A program made the position numbers and the translations under genes. A stretch of 64,000 nucleotides of DNA from Antilocapra americana (lineage: Eukaryota; Chordata; Mammalia; Artiodactyla; Antilocapridae). Positions 43,746 to 55,345 of the stretch are shown one piece after another. Location of the stretch: NCBI GenBank assembly GCA_007570785.1, contig ML664175.1, forward strand, positions 10,579,441 to 10,643,440. Direction: 5' to 3'. Position 1 is the first letter of the stretch; every line of letters starts with the position of its first letter. The notes under the pieces are model-generated. The model searched no databases. It had not been told where the DNA came from and saw only the letters and a program-made list of their open reading frames with translations.

Positions 43746-44329
43746 CAGTCACCTTGATCATAGGTCTGTGGGTACCAATCTGTGGCCCTCAACCTGCTCC
43801 TTGAGTTGACCAACTCATGAGCCCTAAGGTAACTCCTTACACTTAACTTTTAGAAAAATAAATTATATCTACTTCTGCAAGATAAACTAAACTCTACTTT
43901 TCATTATTTCAAAGCCTAACCACCACATGGTCCCAGCTGGTTACTTTAGCTAAACACATCCAAGAAAAATGTGTTCTGGAAGAAGAAATTCCTTGTTACA
44001 AGGCATTGGCCATTGTAAATGAGCAAAAATGCGGCATTTAAAAATGTTTGATCTGGTGTTTTAGGTTTGGTCTGTTGCCAAGTTGGTTTGAGAATGTGCT
44101 CTTCAAGATGGCTTAGGTCATCCATGACCAAATAAACCGCCCTCCCCACAAAATGGTTAATTTGCTACAGAGAAAATGTGGCCCCCAGAGTGAAAAAAGA
44201 AATTAAAAAAACATTTTTTAAATGAGTTTTTTTTTTAAACCTTGAAGTTTTGGCTATCCTGATTTTGGCCAAAACACAATGGAAAAGGGGAAATCATATC
44301 CTGGAGTTGTTTTAACATAGCCAGACACA
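43746..44329. other. unique sequence
   Basis: No recognised repeat or gene; A/T tracts at 44,195-44,240. Confidence 0.4.
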
Positions 44330-44340
44330 CTTTCAGGGTT

Positions 44341-44408
44341 GTTGTTCAGTCACTAAGTCGTGTCCGACTTTTTGTGACCCCATGGACTATACCATGCCAG
44401 GCTTCCTG
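44341..44408 (-). mobile_element. very short BovB 3' end flanked by an inverted repeat
   Basis: Only the terminal ~68 bases of BovB remain (gttgttcagtcactaagtcgtgtccgac to 'gccaggcttcct'). Immediately outside are CTTTCAGGGT (44,330-44,339) and its exact reverse complement ACCCTGAAAG (44,411-44,420), rather than a direct target-site duplication. Confidence 0.88.
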
Positions 44409-44560
44409 TTACCCTGAAAGTAATATCTAACAAATGCATCTTCATTGAATTAATATCAGTTCATAGCTTGGGGATGACTGAGGAGACAGGGATTGTAAAA
44501 TTGTCCTGTTTCTTGATTAGTCTTCCCTTTGCATATCGACTGAGCTTTGCCATTCCTACT

Positions 44561-44787
44561 TTTTTTTTTTTAAATTTCTACTTAATATTGGAGTATAGTT
44601 GATTTGCAATGTTGTGATAGTTTCAGGTGTACAGCAGAGTGATTCAGTTATACGAGTATACATGTATCTATTCTTTTTCAAATCCTTTTCCCATCTGAGT
44701 TATTACAGAGTACTGAGCAGAACTCCCTGTGCTATACAGTAGGTCCTTGTTGGTTATCTGTTTTAAATATAGCAGTGTGTACATTGA
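44561..44787 (-). mobile_element. L1 3'-UTR insertion with perfect target-site duplication
   Basis: A 227-bp reverse L1 3' end starting with an 11-12 base T run, flanked by CATTCCTACT at 44,551-44,560 and 44,788-44,797. A very short, cleanly delimited L1 insertion. Confidence 0.93.
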
Positions 44788-44924
44788 CATTCCTACTCTT
44801 CTTCTTCTTCCAGGCAGATAGGGCTTCTAGAAAGCCCTGCCCTGCTTGGGTCCAGCTGATTGACAAAGAATATATAAAACACTTTGGTTATGCTGAATCC
44901 CTCTGTAGTTGCTATTTATGGTCT

Positions 44925-45058
44925 CTTGATTTTTTGGTTTTTATTTTGAACATGCTGTGCAGCTTGTGGGATTTTAGTTCCTTGACCAGGGATTGAACTA
45001 CCCAGGCCTTTGGCAGTGAGAGTGTGGAGTCCTGACTACTGGACTGCCAGGGAATTCC
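44925..45058 (-). mobile_element. CHR-2-type SINE
   Basis: Reverse CHR-2 with 'gctgtgcagcttgtgggattttagttccttgaccagggattgaac' and 'ctgactactggactgccagggaa'. Confidence 0.88.
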
Positions 45059-45587
45059 CTTCACTTTTAAAAAAATTATTCTGCATGTTGGAACACCTCT
45101 GGGAAAAATCTGTGGTCCTCTTAGAGCAAATGGGGAAGGGCAGCGTGGAGTCAAACTCAAGCCTTGCTTGATTTTTTTTTTTTTTTTCCTATTAAGAAAC
45201 TTCACTCCTCTTTCAGCATGTCCACCTGTATGAAAGGGACGTCCTACCTTTAAAGTGAATAAATAAATAATAAAGGAATGATTTCTTATTTCCTGGTCTC
45301 CCACTGAATAAGATTATGTTAATGGCACCCTCATTACCTTACTCCATACTGTACACAAACACATTTGTTTTTCCAAAGTCTACTTAGGACCTTTAAAATA
45401 GTAATTAGGCTGCATCTCTTCCCTGTCGGGTACATGAATATCACCTCCCTTTATGAACTTTGGGATCCAAGCCATAGGGAGATTAGGTTACTAGTCCAAG
45501 GCCAAAAGCTAGTTTTTATTAGAATTCATTCAGATGGGATGGGTCATTCCCTTGTATGTTCGCAAGACATGAGCTCAAAACTTGTTC
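45059..45587. other. unique sequence with poly-T and AATA tracts
   Basis: T17 run near 45,172-45,188 and an AATAAATAAATAA stretch near 45,260. No gene recognised. Confidence 0.4.
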
Positions 45588-45602
45588 TCAGTAACATTTC
45601 TT

Positions 45603-45787
45603 TTTTAAAAAAAAATTATTTATTTGTCTGCTCTGAGTCTTAGTTGCAGTGTGCAGGATCTTTAGTTGTGGAGTGTGAACTCTTACTAATAGCAGCAGTG
45701 AGATCTAGTTCCCTGACCAGGAATTGAACCCAGGCCCCCTGGATTGGGAGTGCGGAGTCTTAGCCACTGGACCACCAGGGAAGTCCT
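45603..45787 (-). mobile_element. CHR-2-type SINE with target-site duplication
   Basis: Reverse CHR-2, 'ctagttccctgaccaggaattgaacccaggccccctgg' to 'ccactggaccaccagggaagtcc'. Direct repeats TCAGTAACATTTCTT (45,588-45,602) and TCAGTGGCATTTCTT (45,788-45,802), two mismatches. Confidence 0.92.
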
Positions 45788-45837
45788 TCAGTGGCATTTC
45801 TTGATAGCCATGCACGTGTGCCCTGACCAGCATGTGT

Positions 45838-45965
45838 TCATTCATTCATTCAACATTTACTGAACAGCTCTCTGTGCTGGTGGCTAGATCCCCAAGATCT
45901 CACCTGCTCTCTGCAGTTAAGGAGCTCCCTGTGTGGGTGGGCTGAACTACAAACAAGTCAGTGCT
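45838..45965 (-). mobile_element. L2 LINE 3' end
   Basis: 'ttcattcattcattcaacatttactgaacagctctctgtgctgg' through 'agttaaggagctccctgtg' is the reverse complement of the L2 3' terminus. Confidence 0.75.
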
Positions 45966-45973
45966 GTGATAGG

Positions 45974-46033
45974 GGCTTCCCAGGAGGCGCAGTGGTAAAG
46001 AATCCACCTGCCTGTACAGGAGACGCAAAAGAT
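45974..46033 (+). mobile_element. Bov-tA SINE head fragment (3' lost)
   Basis: Forward head GGGCTTCCCAGGAGGCGCAG through 'ccacctgcctgtacaggagacgc', then homology stops before the B box completes. A second 3'-truncated SINE, like the one at 36,676-36,719. Confidence 0.88.
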
Positions 46034-47849
46034 AGTGATAAAACACTTCTCAAGGCAAAACGGAAGAACAGTGGAGGAAAGACTTGAGTTAAATCTTTAC
46101 GGATTCAAGCAAGAAGGAAGGATATTCTCAATGAAGGAGACTTAAGAGCAGAGTCAGACTGTAGGGGTTGAGTGGGCAAGGCGTGGCCTCCACGTTGAGT
46201 TTTCTGGGTTAGAGCATGTGGGGCTTTCCACATGTTGCCCAGGGGTTAGTGTTTTCTATAGACAGAAAGAAGACCTGCCCAAGGACTCAAGAACTTCAAA
46301 CAAATTGAATGGGTCTGGTGTATGAAGTCCCTTCCCTTAGCACGTGTATGCGGGAACACTTTGAGAAGTCAATAAAGACAGGTTCTTAACTTTATGTGGG
46401 AAGCACAGATAATCTAAAAATGAGCCTGGGGACCCTCTCTCTCCTCTGCCGTGGTTCAGAGCCAGGCTTTCTGGGAAAGGGTGGTTGGGTCTCACTGGGT
46501 GTCAGAGAGCTATTGTGGTGCCAGCCCCAGAGGGACTTGCTGGAAGTCTGATCTCTGGGGTTCTGGGAAAAACTGTTCAAGGGCAGGAGGTTTCTTGCTG
46601 GGGTCACTCCCCTGTGAGATGGGCAGGATGGATGGAGTGGGGAGATAGCTCTGGGAGAAGCAACGGCTGCTGTGCGCTGTAGGAGGCCGGTGCTGGTGGA
46701 ATGCTGTGCAAGCCAGGTGGTGGACAGGCTGAAGCTGTCGGGGTATTTCCACCCAAACTCAGTGTCACTTTGTTCTGATGACTCCTCACTTCAAGTGAGC
46801 TTTGTGGCCCAGGGAATGCTCTCGGGATGGGAGCTGGGGTGACTGGCCACTATAGTCCTCAGGGGCAGTCCTGGCTTGAGACTTGAAAAAATAACGCCGC
46901 CCCTCCTGCCTTTCAGATAGTTCATTCTGGGACACTGAGCACACTTCTCAAGGGGTGCATTGCTTGCAGCACCTGTCTCATCAGCACGCCCTAACAGTGT
47001 CTGCCTCCTCCTCCTCCTCTATTTCACTCTTCCTGCTACCTCATTCCTGCTTCCAGGGATCCCCAGTCTTGTCTTAGGCTCGACTCTCAGGCCAACCCAA
47101 ACCAAGGCAGCCCCTTCTAAAGGCTCGAACCAAGAGGCCTCTTGCCAGGTGCCTTCCCGCGCCCCATCTTTCTTCCCAGCATAGCTTCTCCACTTCAACC
47201 AAACACACCACTCTGCTTTGTCCATTTCTTCCTGCTTCCTATCTTCTGTGAATGCCTCTCCACTCTCTCTGTCACCCACATTCACTGTGTCTTCCCAGTG
47301 TGACCCCCAGGAAAACCCGTGATGCTGCTTCGCTTCTGTGGCAGTTCCTCGGTTCTGCTTCCTTCCTTGTATGTCATTGACACCCTACAGCACTTCTCTT
47401 CTGCATCACGGATCCCTTGCACACAAAATCTGGTGGAGAAAAGAGGTGATTTTTCTCTATTCTTCCTCCTGAATATTCTCCTTTGGCAAGTTGCTGCAGT
47501 GGGCCAAAAAGTCTCTTTCTACAGGCTCAATAACAGCATCCAAGGGAGCAATAAAAATAAAGGGAGGATGCCTTTCAAAATTTCGGAAGCTTAGCTTAGG
47601 GTGAGTGGGAATTCATTTTCAGCTGAAGTTGAAGTGGCTTGAACTGCAGCTTGACAGTAGCAGCCTCAAAAGCAATTTCTCCCCTTATTTTTGTTATCAG
47701 GAAAAACCTGCCTGAAGTCAGGGTCAGTTGCTGATTAAATCTTTTTAGACTGTTAACTAATATGTACTGTCTGCTTTGTACAGCTCCTTAACAGGGGTCT
47801 ATGGGAGAAGTGAGTTAGTGATATTCTCTTTCATGAACTACTTATCTTG
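46034..47849. other. unique sequence
   Basis: About 1.8 kb without a recognised repeat. GC- and pyrimidine-rich parts at 46,430-47,300 contain overlapping frames on both strands, none with a recognisable domain. Confidence 0.4.
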
Positions 47850-48006
47850 TGTGTGTGTGTTAGTTGCGCAGTTGTGTCCGACTCTGCGACTCTATGGACT
47901 GTAGCCCGCCAGGCTCCTCTGTCTATTGGATTCTCCAGGCAAGAATACTGGAGTAGTTTGCCATTCCTTGTCATTCCCTTCTCCAGGGCATCTTCCTGAC
48001 CCAGAT
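47850..48006 (-). mobile_element. Bov-tA SINE, truncated
   Basis: A GT run then 'ttagttgcgcagttgtgtccgactctgc' to 'ccagggcatcttcctgacccag'; the tRNA-like head is missing. Confidence 0.9.
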
Positions 48007-48834
48007 CCATCAAAAGCTTCCCTGGTTCTTCCTGACAGCTCTCAGGGATCCTTCTCCTTTACCCTTGGTTGGTGCCCCCTGCTTCCTCAGCCCCAAGTGA
48101 GGGCATTTCCTTTCTTCTTCTGGCACCTGATCTGGCCCTTATTCTCCTTTGCCTTCTACTTCCAGCCCCTCCTCCTGCTGCCTGTGGGGGCATTTCCACT
48201 GAAAAGTGCCATCATTACCTCACAGTCCATGGAAACTTCAACATCTCTCCTTAAAAACTCATGCCTATTTAGGGTGCTCCAAGCCACCAGCCTGGAAACC
48301 TCAGCTTTGTGGTTTCCACTCTCTCACTGCACACACTTGCTCCCCAAGTCCTCAGGGTCTTCTCTGGAAACTTTTTCTTTCCTATCACTCCCTGCTGCAA
48401 CTCCTCCCATCACTTGTCTGGTTCCTGGGCTACAGGTATCTGCCATCCCAAGTTCCCAGGGTCATCTAAGTACCCTCTGTCAGATGCAAGTTCCATTCCA
48501 ACCATTTTGAGGTGTCTGAGTACTGTGTGGGTAACTTTAGCCCCCTTACTTTGGTATTGGGTGCCTTTTCTGCCATCTGGTCCCATCCTCCTACCTAGTA
48601 TGCATCCAGTGACCCCTAGCAGGCAGCCTCCATTTGGGAAAAGCTGGACCATACTCTGAACAGTGTTCACACACCCCATCCACGTGAGTGTCTTCCTGGA
48701 CTCACCTCCACCTGGATCCATGATTTCTAGGACAGCTCAACTCCCCACTTCCTCCAAAAAGACTCTTTTGACCATGGCTGCTTCCTTTGGATAAGTAGAC
48801 TCCAAATCTCCCCACCACCTCATCAATATTACTT
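48007..48834. other. unique, pyrimidine-rich sequence
   Basis: Strong C+T excess on the plus strand (about 48,010-48,620). The open plus-strand frame of 194 codons at 47,926-48,510 starts inside the preceding SINE and reflects this base bias. Confidence 0.4.
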
Positions 48835-50345
48835 TAAATATTTATTTATTTATTGAGGAATAATTGGCCTATGGCACTTCATTACTTTCTGGTGTACAAT
48901 ATAAAGATTTTTTATATTTTATAATGATACTTGAATATATTACAAAATGGTCACCAAAATAAGTCTAGTTAACATCTAGTTACAAAAGTTTTTTTCCCTT
49001 GTGATGAAAACTTTTAGGATCTAATATCTAAGCTGCTTTCAGCTATGCTGTTTTTGTTCATTTGCTCATTCATGTCTGACTCTTTGTGACCCCATGGACT
49101 GCAGCACACGAGGCTTTCCTGTCCTTCACCATTTCCCATAGCTTGTTCAAACTCATGTCCATTGAGTCGGTGATGCCATCCAACCATCTTGTCCTCTGTC
49201 ATCCCCTTCTTCTCCTGCCTTCAGTCTTTCCCAGCATCAGGGTCTTTTCCAATGAGTTTGCTCTTTGCATCAGGTGGCCAAAGTATTGGAGCTTCAGCAT
49301 CAATCCTTCCAATGAATATTTAGAAGTTGATTTCCTTTAGGATGGACTGGTTTGATATCCTTGCAGTCCAAGAGACTCTCAAGAGTCTTCTCCAACATCA
49401 CAGTTCAAAAACATCAGTTCTTTGGCACTCAAATATGTAATCCAGTGTTGTTAACTATAGTCATCATGCTCTACATTACATCCCATGACTTATTTTATGA
49501 CTGAAAGTTTGTACTTTTTATTCCTTTCACCCCCTTCATCCTTTTCAACCAACCCTCAGGTCTGCCACCCAGTAACCACCAATCTGTTCTCTGTATATAT
49601 GAGCTTGCTTTTTAGTATGTTTTTTAGATTCACATATAAGAGATATCATACAGTGTTTCTCTAACTTAATTTCACTTAGCATAATGCCCTCAAAGTCCAT
49701 TCACATTGTTGTAAATGTCAGGATTTCCTTCTCTTTTTACAGTTGAATGATATTCCATTGTATGTTTAAATGTTTTCTTTAGCCATTCATCCATCAAGGA
49801 CATGCAGGTTCCTTCCACAGCTTGGCTACTGTAAATAATTCTGTAGTGACAGAATTATGGGGGTACATAAATCTTTCCAAGTTAGTGTTTTCATTTTCTT
49901 TGAATAAATACCCAGAAGTGGAATTGTTGGATTTTATGGTAGTTCAGTTTTTAATTTAAGGGGAATCTCCATAGTGTTCTCCATAGTGGTGGCACCAACT
50001 TACAGCCCCATACCCTTACCTATACTTGTTATCTCTTATCCTTTTCACACCTATTCTGAACAGGTGTGAGGTGATAACTCATTGTGATTTTGATTTGCAT
50101 TTCCCTGATGCTTGGTGATGTTGAGTACCTTTTCACCTACCTGTTGACCATCTGTACATCTTCTATGGAAAAATGTCTATTCAGATTCCCTGCCCATTTT
50201 AAAATCAGATTATTTGTATTTTTGCTACAGAGTTCTATGAATTCATTATATATTTTATGTTGATTCCTTATCAGATATGATTTGCAAGTGTTTTCTTGCA
50301 TTCACTATTACTTTTAACGTTTATTACTTTATATTATTGAATGTT
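48835..50345 (-). mobile_element. L1 LINE split by BovB
   Basis: Reverse L1: 3' end with TTTATTTATTTATTG (48,835) to 49,048, resuming at about 49,430 (aaatatgtaatccagtgttgttaactatagtcatc) and running to ORF2-type text near 50,300 (gattccttatcagatatgatttgcaag). It is the last LINE before the CpG island. Confidence 0.9.
49049..49429 (-). mobile_element. BovB LINE 3' fragment inserted in an L1
   Basis: Reverse BovB 3' end (gctcattcatgtctgactctttgtgacc) to 'aaaacatcagttctttggcactc', about 380 bases, within a continuous L1. Confidence 0.93.
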
Positions 50346-50384
50346 AAAGTGTCTATTTCATTCCATATGTCAACATACATTACT

Positions 50385-50535
50385 TATTAAGCACAGGTGG
50401 TGTGCTATTCCGTATCTGTTTTCCTAGGTAATCTTCACAACATGGCGGAGTGGGTATCCTCCTCCTATTTCAGATGAGAAAACGTGTTTTGCTCAAACTC
50501 CCACAGCTGGTTAGCGTCATTCTGCAGTTTCCCAT
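50385..50535 (-). mobile_element. MIR SINE upstream of the CpG island
   Basis: Reverse MIR: 'attaagcacaggtggtgtgct', 'taatcttcacaac', 'tatttcagatgagaaaacgtg', 'actcccacagctggttagcg'. Confidence 0.75.
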
Positions 50536-50564
50536 GGAACGGGCCTCAACAATGCACCAGAAAT

Positions 50565-50715
50565 CTGACGGTTAATCCTAGTTCTACTGCCATCAGCTGT
50601 GCGGCCTTGGGCATCTCACTTCCCGGCCTCTCTAACAGGGACGGACATTTATTCTTGGCGACCTCTCCATCAGTATTTCTAGACTTAATAGGTGCTTAGT
50701 AAATACTTGTAGATT
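50565..50715 (+). mobile_element. second MIR SINE, opposite orientation
   Basis: Forward MIR: 'cagctgtgcggccttgggcatctcacttcccggcctc' and the 3' end 'acttaataggtgcttagtaaatactt'. With the preceding copy it forms a tail-to-head divergent pair just before the promoter. Confidence 0.75.
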
Positions 50716-50789
50716 TGGTTGTGGTAGGAGAAAAGTTATACACTAAAGATTCTGACTAGGTCGGGGAGAAAAGGGGCCGTAGGCAAGGG

Positions 50790-51560
50790 ACAGAAGGGGA
50801 ATCAGGGGTGCGAAAACAGGCAAGGCTCCCAGGAATTTGGAAGGCCGAGGCTCGAAGGCGAAAAGTACGGGGGAAGGGGAGGGGAGGTGGTGGGCATTCC
50901 GATCTGGGGAAGGGTGAGGAGAAAGCGTCGCTGGAGGACTGTGAGGCCCGACGGGGTGGGGTGGGGAAGAGGTGCTGGCGGAGGGGCGGGCGCGTCTCGG
51001 GCCGAGCCGGGAGGGGCGGTGTCGGGGTGCGGGGAGACGCGTCCCGAGGGCCGGGAGGGCGCGCCAGGCGGCTGCGGAGGGCGGGGCGGGCCGGCCCGGG
51101 ACGGGGCACGGGGGCGCCGGCCCCTCCTCCCCGGGGGCGGGCAGGCGCGTGGGGCGGGGCCCGGGCTCGCCCGACCTCTAGGCGGCGCCGCGGACTCCGC
51201 ACTCGAGCCCGGCTCTGCTGGAGGCGGCGGGAGCGGCACCCGGTAGGCAACGGTAAGGGAGCCGAGAGCGGGTGTGGGGATCCGGGGCCGAGGTGTCGCC
51301 GGGGGCGGCGGGACCCGGAGGGGCTCGGGTCCGCCGTCGGAGCCCCGCGCCGCGCAGTCTGTGCAGCGTCTCCCCTGGGGCTGGAAGGTGCGCTCCAGGC
51401 TCCCGCGCGCGCGCCTGGCGGGGAGGCGTGCAGGACAGACGGTCCGGTTCCTGGGGGGCCCGCGTTGGGGCCCCGGGCGAGGGAGGGGCTCCGGAACCGC
51501 TGTGCAGCGCAGGGCGCCTGGCAGCCTTAGCATCCCCTGCCTCGACCCTCGGTCTTGAGT
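50790..51560 (+). promoter_or_regulatory. CpG island promoter
   Basis: A sharp block of very GC-rich, CpG-dense DNA in otherwise CpG-poor surroundings. It has GC boxes (GGGCGG or close) at about 50,983, 51,012, 51,083, 51,134 and 51,152, a CGCGCGCGCGCC run near 51,406, and no TATA-like motif at a sensible distance. This is the usual look of a broadly active, dispersed-start promoter. The downstream donor on the plus strand argues for plus-strand transcription; antisense transcription cannot be excluded. Long frames on both strands here are GC artefacts. Confidence 0.9.
51160..51252 (+). other. predicted non-coding first exon (5' UTR)
   Basis: The 3' border is set by AACG/GTAAGG at 51,252/51,253, a good donor in the last third of the CpG island. 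The 5' border is a guess placed just after the final GC box. The segment has no ATG, and TAG at 51,244-51,246 is in the frame used by the predicted second exon, so translation would begin there. A weaker alternative donor (CCCG/GTAGGC) lies about 10 bases upstream. Confidence 0.5.
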
Positions 51561-51964
51561 GACAGCTGTGAGTGAGCTAGGGTTCCTCCCGGACCCAAGC
51601 GAGCACCTCTGTCTCTGTCCGACTCTGTTTTTCCTTTATTTCGGGGCGTGCTGGTCCCAACCATTCCTCGAAAAGAAAGGGTGGGTGGGCGTCTCCCTCT
51701 CCCTGGCGTTCCCGGTCCAGGCAGGTCGTCCTGAAAGCCCCCGCCTCGCGTACAGCACACATCCTAGCTTTCCAAGGGACTTTTCCAAGTTGCATCACTG
51801 TTTGGCCTCTTCACAGGTGCTTGGCTGTCATGCTGGAGTTAGTTACACAGGATTTTTTAAAACTTTGAACATTTACTTGGTGTATACCTCTTCACCCCAA
51901 GGCTGCTGTACCTTTCCAACGCTGCTCGCAACGCACTGTTCAAAACACGTTGGGAATTCTTTGG

Positions 51965-52118
51965 GGTATTGGTTCTCAAAGTTGGCTGCACATCTGGAGT
52001 TTTGAAAAATTGCGGTGCCTCCCTCCCACCTCTAGAGATCCTGATTCAGCTGGTCTGGGGCGCAGCCTGAACAATGGCGTTTGAAACGCCAGGTGATTCT
52101 AATGTGCTTTGGGGGCGT
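51965..52118 (+). mobile_element. MER5A-like hAT DNA transposon fossil
   Basis: 'attggttctcaaagttggctgcacatctggag', 'gatcctgattcagctggtctggggcg' and 'aacgccaggtgattctaatgtgc' match the non-autonomous MER5A layout. Inactive, about 150 bases. Confidence 0.75.
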
Positions 52119-54261
52119 GCGTTTTGCACTTCTGCTAGAGGACGTCTTCTCAGCTGCTCTTGATTCCGCCTTCTGAAAACCACCCCTCTACCTGAAGAGC
52201 CTGTCGGCTGGTGCTTTCCGATGGTGCCTAAACTGCAGATGGTGCCTTTTTCTGGAGTTCCCTTTGCTTCTACCCCTCTGTTAACAGAAAATACTGCTAG
52301 TGCACTTTCTGCCAAGGAGATGGGAGTGTAGGGATTAAAGTCATGAAGTCCGTGCAGGAGTCAGTACGGTTGTCTTATTCATGGAAGCTAAGTGATAGTT
52401 TGACTTGTCCTGTTTGAAAAGGATTTCAGATTAAAAGGAGGAAACATAATTTAAGAATCTGTCAGCTTTTGGAGATCCTCTGGCACAGATAATGGTTCTA
52501 CATAAATGTAGGGAAATCTTTTAAGAACACAAGATCCTTATTTTGTAGTTGATACGGTGTTAATATGTGTGTTAGGCTTCATTGTGTAGATTGAGTTTAT
52601 TCCCAGTATGTGATTAAGCCCAGCAGATGTAAGTAATAACACAGTATATAGTTCTTGTTGATAGAATAATATCTGAGTTAGGGAATTGGTGCCTACAGTA
52701 GCATGACACATCTTAGGTGAGACCTTCACCACTCGTCGAATGATTGTAAAAATGATAGGGAAATAGGACTAAGGAAATATTGAAAATATGTATACATTGA
52801 CTGAATTTGATCGTATGTTTTCTTAAAGTGTTTGTTATTGTGACAGTCTCCTGGGACCTTGGTATGTTTACTGTGGTACCTAAGTATGATGTTTGTATGA
52901 GATTCCCACCTGTCTGCTACCTGGCCACAAACCAGTGAATTTTATTTATTTCTTAGGAACTGGCCCTCTATATTACATTTGTATTTGTAGTTGTGTGACA
53001 TCCTTTTAAGATAATGCCCTCCAGAGTTGGGGGAAAGTTTGTGTTCGTTTCTAGTTTCCTAATGTGAGTCAAAAGAGCATTCATTTTGAAAAATACAAAC
53101 TATACCATTGGTTTTTCTCTTTTCCCCACCTTCTTCCACTACCATGCGCTCCTCCTATCACTGTTCATTTGCTACAAGTGGGGACACTGTGGCAGCCGGC
53201 TTAATTGTCTTGTCTTGAGAACAGAGGTTATGTGGAGTGCATAGTCTCACAGGGTGGCCCCTGACCTGAAACCTCAACCTTTGGGGGAGAAAGACCATAT
53301 GGAAAGTGTTTTCTTACTGTTGAATTTTCTTTGGACCAGGCCAACAAAATGAAGGCATGTTATTGACTGGTTTAACTTACTAATCTTGTCTCCATTTAGG
53401 GGGAGGGGATGTTCATTTGAGGATACTGTTGAACTCTTAGTGTCTGAAAAATTGCATCTGAACAGCGAAAAACTGTGACTATAATGGTACATTCTGGAAA
53501 AAAAAAATGTAAATATGGACCTAAAGAGATTTATGTAAACATTTCTCCCTTTGAAATAGCAGTTCTAATATTTTAGAGATTAGAAGAAAGTAAGTGAAGA
53601 AAGAGTTAGTGATGGTCTTCTTTATTTAGAGAAAGGTTATGTGTCATTTTGGAAGAGTGATCTTTGATTTGTATTAGGAATAGACTGCCCTATTAGCTTT
53701 TTTCTTTTCCCTTCAAGTAGGGACAGTTAATTTGCTTGTACCATGGGATAGAAGGTCCTTAAAGAATTTAATGGCCTCCTTAACTCCCTCAACCCACCCC
53801 CATCCCATCTAAGAGATGCCATTGACGCTTTTAAAAAAACACAACTGATTTTGTGCTTTTTCTTTATTTTCTTCCTCTGATCCTGGCACTAAAGGGCAGT
53901 GAAATGGCTGAGAGGTTGACATCAGAGAAGAAAAACAAAGTTCAAGGGGAATTTAAAATTGGGTAATTTCCCTTGAATGTCCAAGTACTTACTTTATTCT
54001 GTCACATGACATTACTGTTATCAAGAAACAAATTATGCCATGAAAATCCTGAAAGTGGAAAAAAAATAAAAAGGGGATTTGATGGAACCAGCACCAGGAT
54101 TTCTGGTTTTCACATGGGGGAGTTTATTGGAGTTTTCAGTCAGTCATCCCAGTCCAACTCCCCTTTCTCTTTCTTCTTAGCCACTGTCTTCTATTCCTAA
54201 ACCAATATCCCTGGGAGAGAGAGAGAGCTTTGTCTTTAATTTCATATTAAACTTTTGTTTT

Positions 54262-54420
54262 TGTTTCACTGCTTTATTCACTCTTTTAATAAATTTAGTT
54301 CTTATAGAGTCCCCACTCTTGGCATAGCTCTATAGTGCTTGCTGGGTGCTAGGTAAACAGTATACAGTCCATGACTTATGGAGCTTGAAATCTGGTGGAG
54401 ATGTAAACCAGGGTTGATAG
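54262..54420 (-). mobile_element. L2 LINE 3' end
   Basis: 'tgctttattcactcttttaataaatttag', 'tagtgcttgctgggtgctaggtaaacag', 'cttatggagcttgaaatctggtggagatg' follow the reverse L2 3' end. Confidence 0.65.
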
Positions 54421-55109
54421 TGAGCTGGGAACTTTTACCTTCATGATGCGTGTGAAGAACATTGGGGGAAGCTGGGTACCACCTGGCTGACATCACCTGG
54501 ATAGATAGATACCTTCCCAATTCATTAGCACAGCAGGCACAAGAAAAGCTTTTCTTAGGTTTAAGTTATGTTAAGTCCCTACGTCAAGTTTAAGCGATTT
54601 CAGATACTTTTCTGATGGACGAGAGGGAAGGGTTTGTACACAGGTCATGCCAAGGAGAAGTGAGGAAAGAGGAGGCATGATTCTGGTGGATGAGATTTGC
54701 TTAAGGAGTTCTTAGTCAAGCAGCATGGGGGTATGATCTGGGGTGGTGAAGCTGGCGGAGAATGTGACTGGATCCATTTTTGGCGTGTTGGTAACTGGCA
54801 GCCTAAGCTTAGTGAGTAGAGGCTACTTCTGTGCACAGAGCTGGGAGGAATGTCCAGCAGCCATTGTAAGATGTTACAGAAAAACTTGAAGGAACTTTTT
54901 GGTGATCCTATTACTTTGTGAGCAGGTGGTTTGCTTCTTGTCTATGGCTCTGGCCAGCATGTGGATGTTGGTTCTTTATCATGCTCTTGTTCCTTTAGCT
55001 CCGATTTCCTGGGACGGACAGGAAATGATTTCACAGCGATCCCTTTGGGAAAGTGATTTCCAAACTGCTGACCCACAGGGCTAATAACCCCAGGGTTGAA
55101 GAGCAGTCA

Positions 55110-55345
55110 CATTTGTTGACTGCCTGCCTTTCACATGTCAGGTAGCCAGCTGGGCCCTTGGGCTCTGTCTCTAAAACCCATATGTTCCCGGGAGGGAGGT
55201 GGCAGCAACCTCATTTTACAGATGAGGAAACTGAGGCCTAAAGAGATCCCGGGGAGCTAAGATGCTCGGAAGAACTAAGGTTTGAGAGCACCCAGTCTGC
55301 CTGAATTCAAAGCTGAGCCTTTCCACTGCTCTTTGTGCCTCTAAA
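55110..55345 (-). mobile_element. MIR SINE
   Basis: Reverse MIR with a clear 'cctcattttacagatgaggaaactgaggcctaaagag' core. Confidence 0.85.

Noticed and set aside
47926..48510. Plus-strand open frame of 194 codons
   Set aside because: It begins inside a Bov-tA and continues through pyrimidine-rich DNA; leucine/serine/proline-rich text reflects base composition.
50802..51533. Long open frames (about 240 codons) on both strands through the CpG island
   Set aside because: They overlap each other in the most GC-rich part, where stop codons are rare, and give proline/arginine/glycine-rich text with no domain. The donor at 51,253 also cuts through them.
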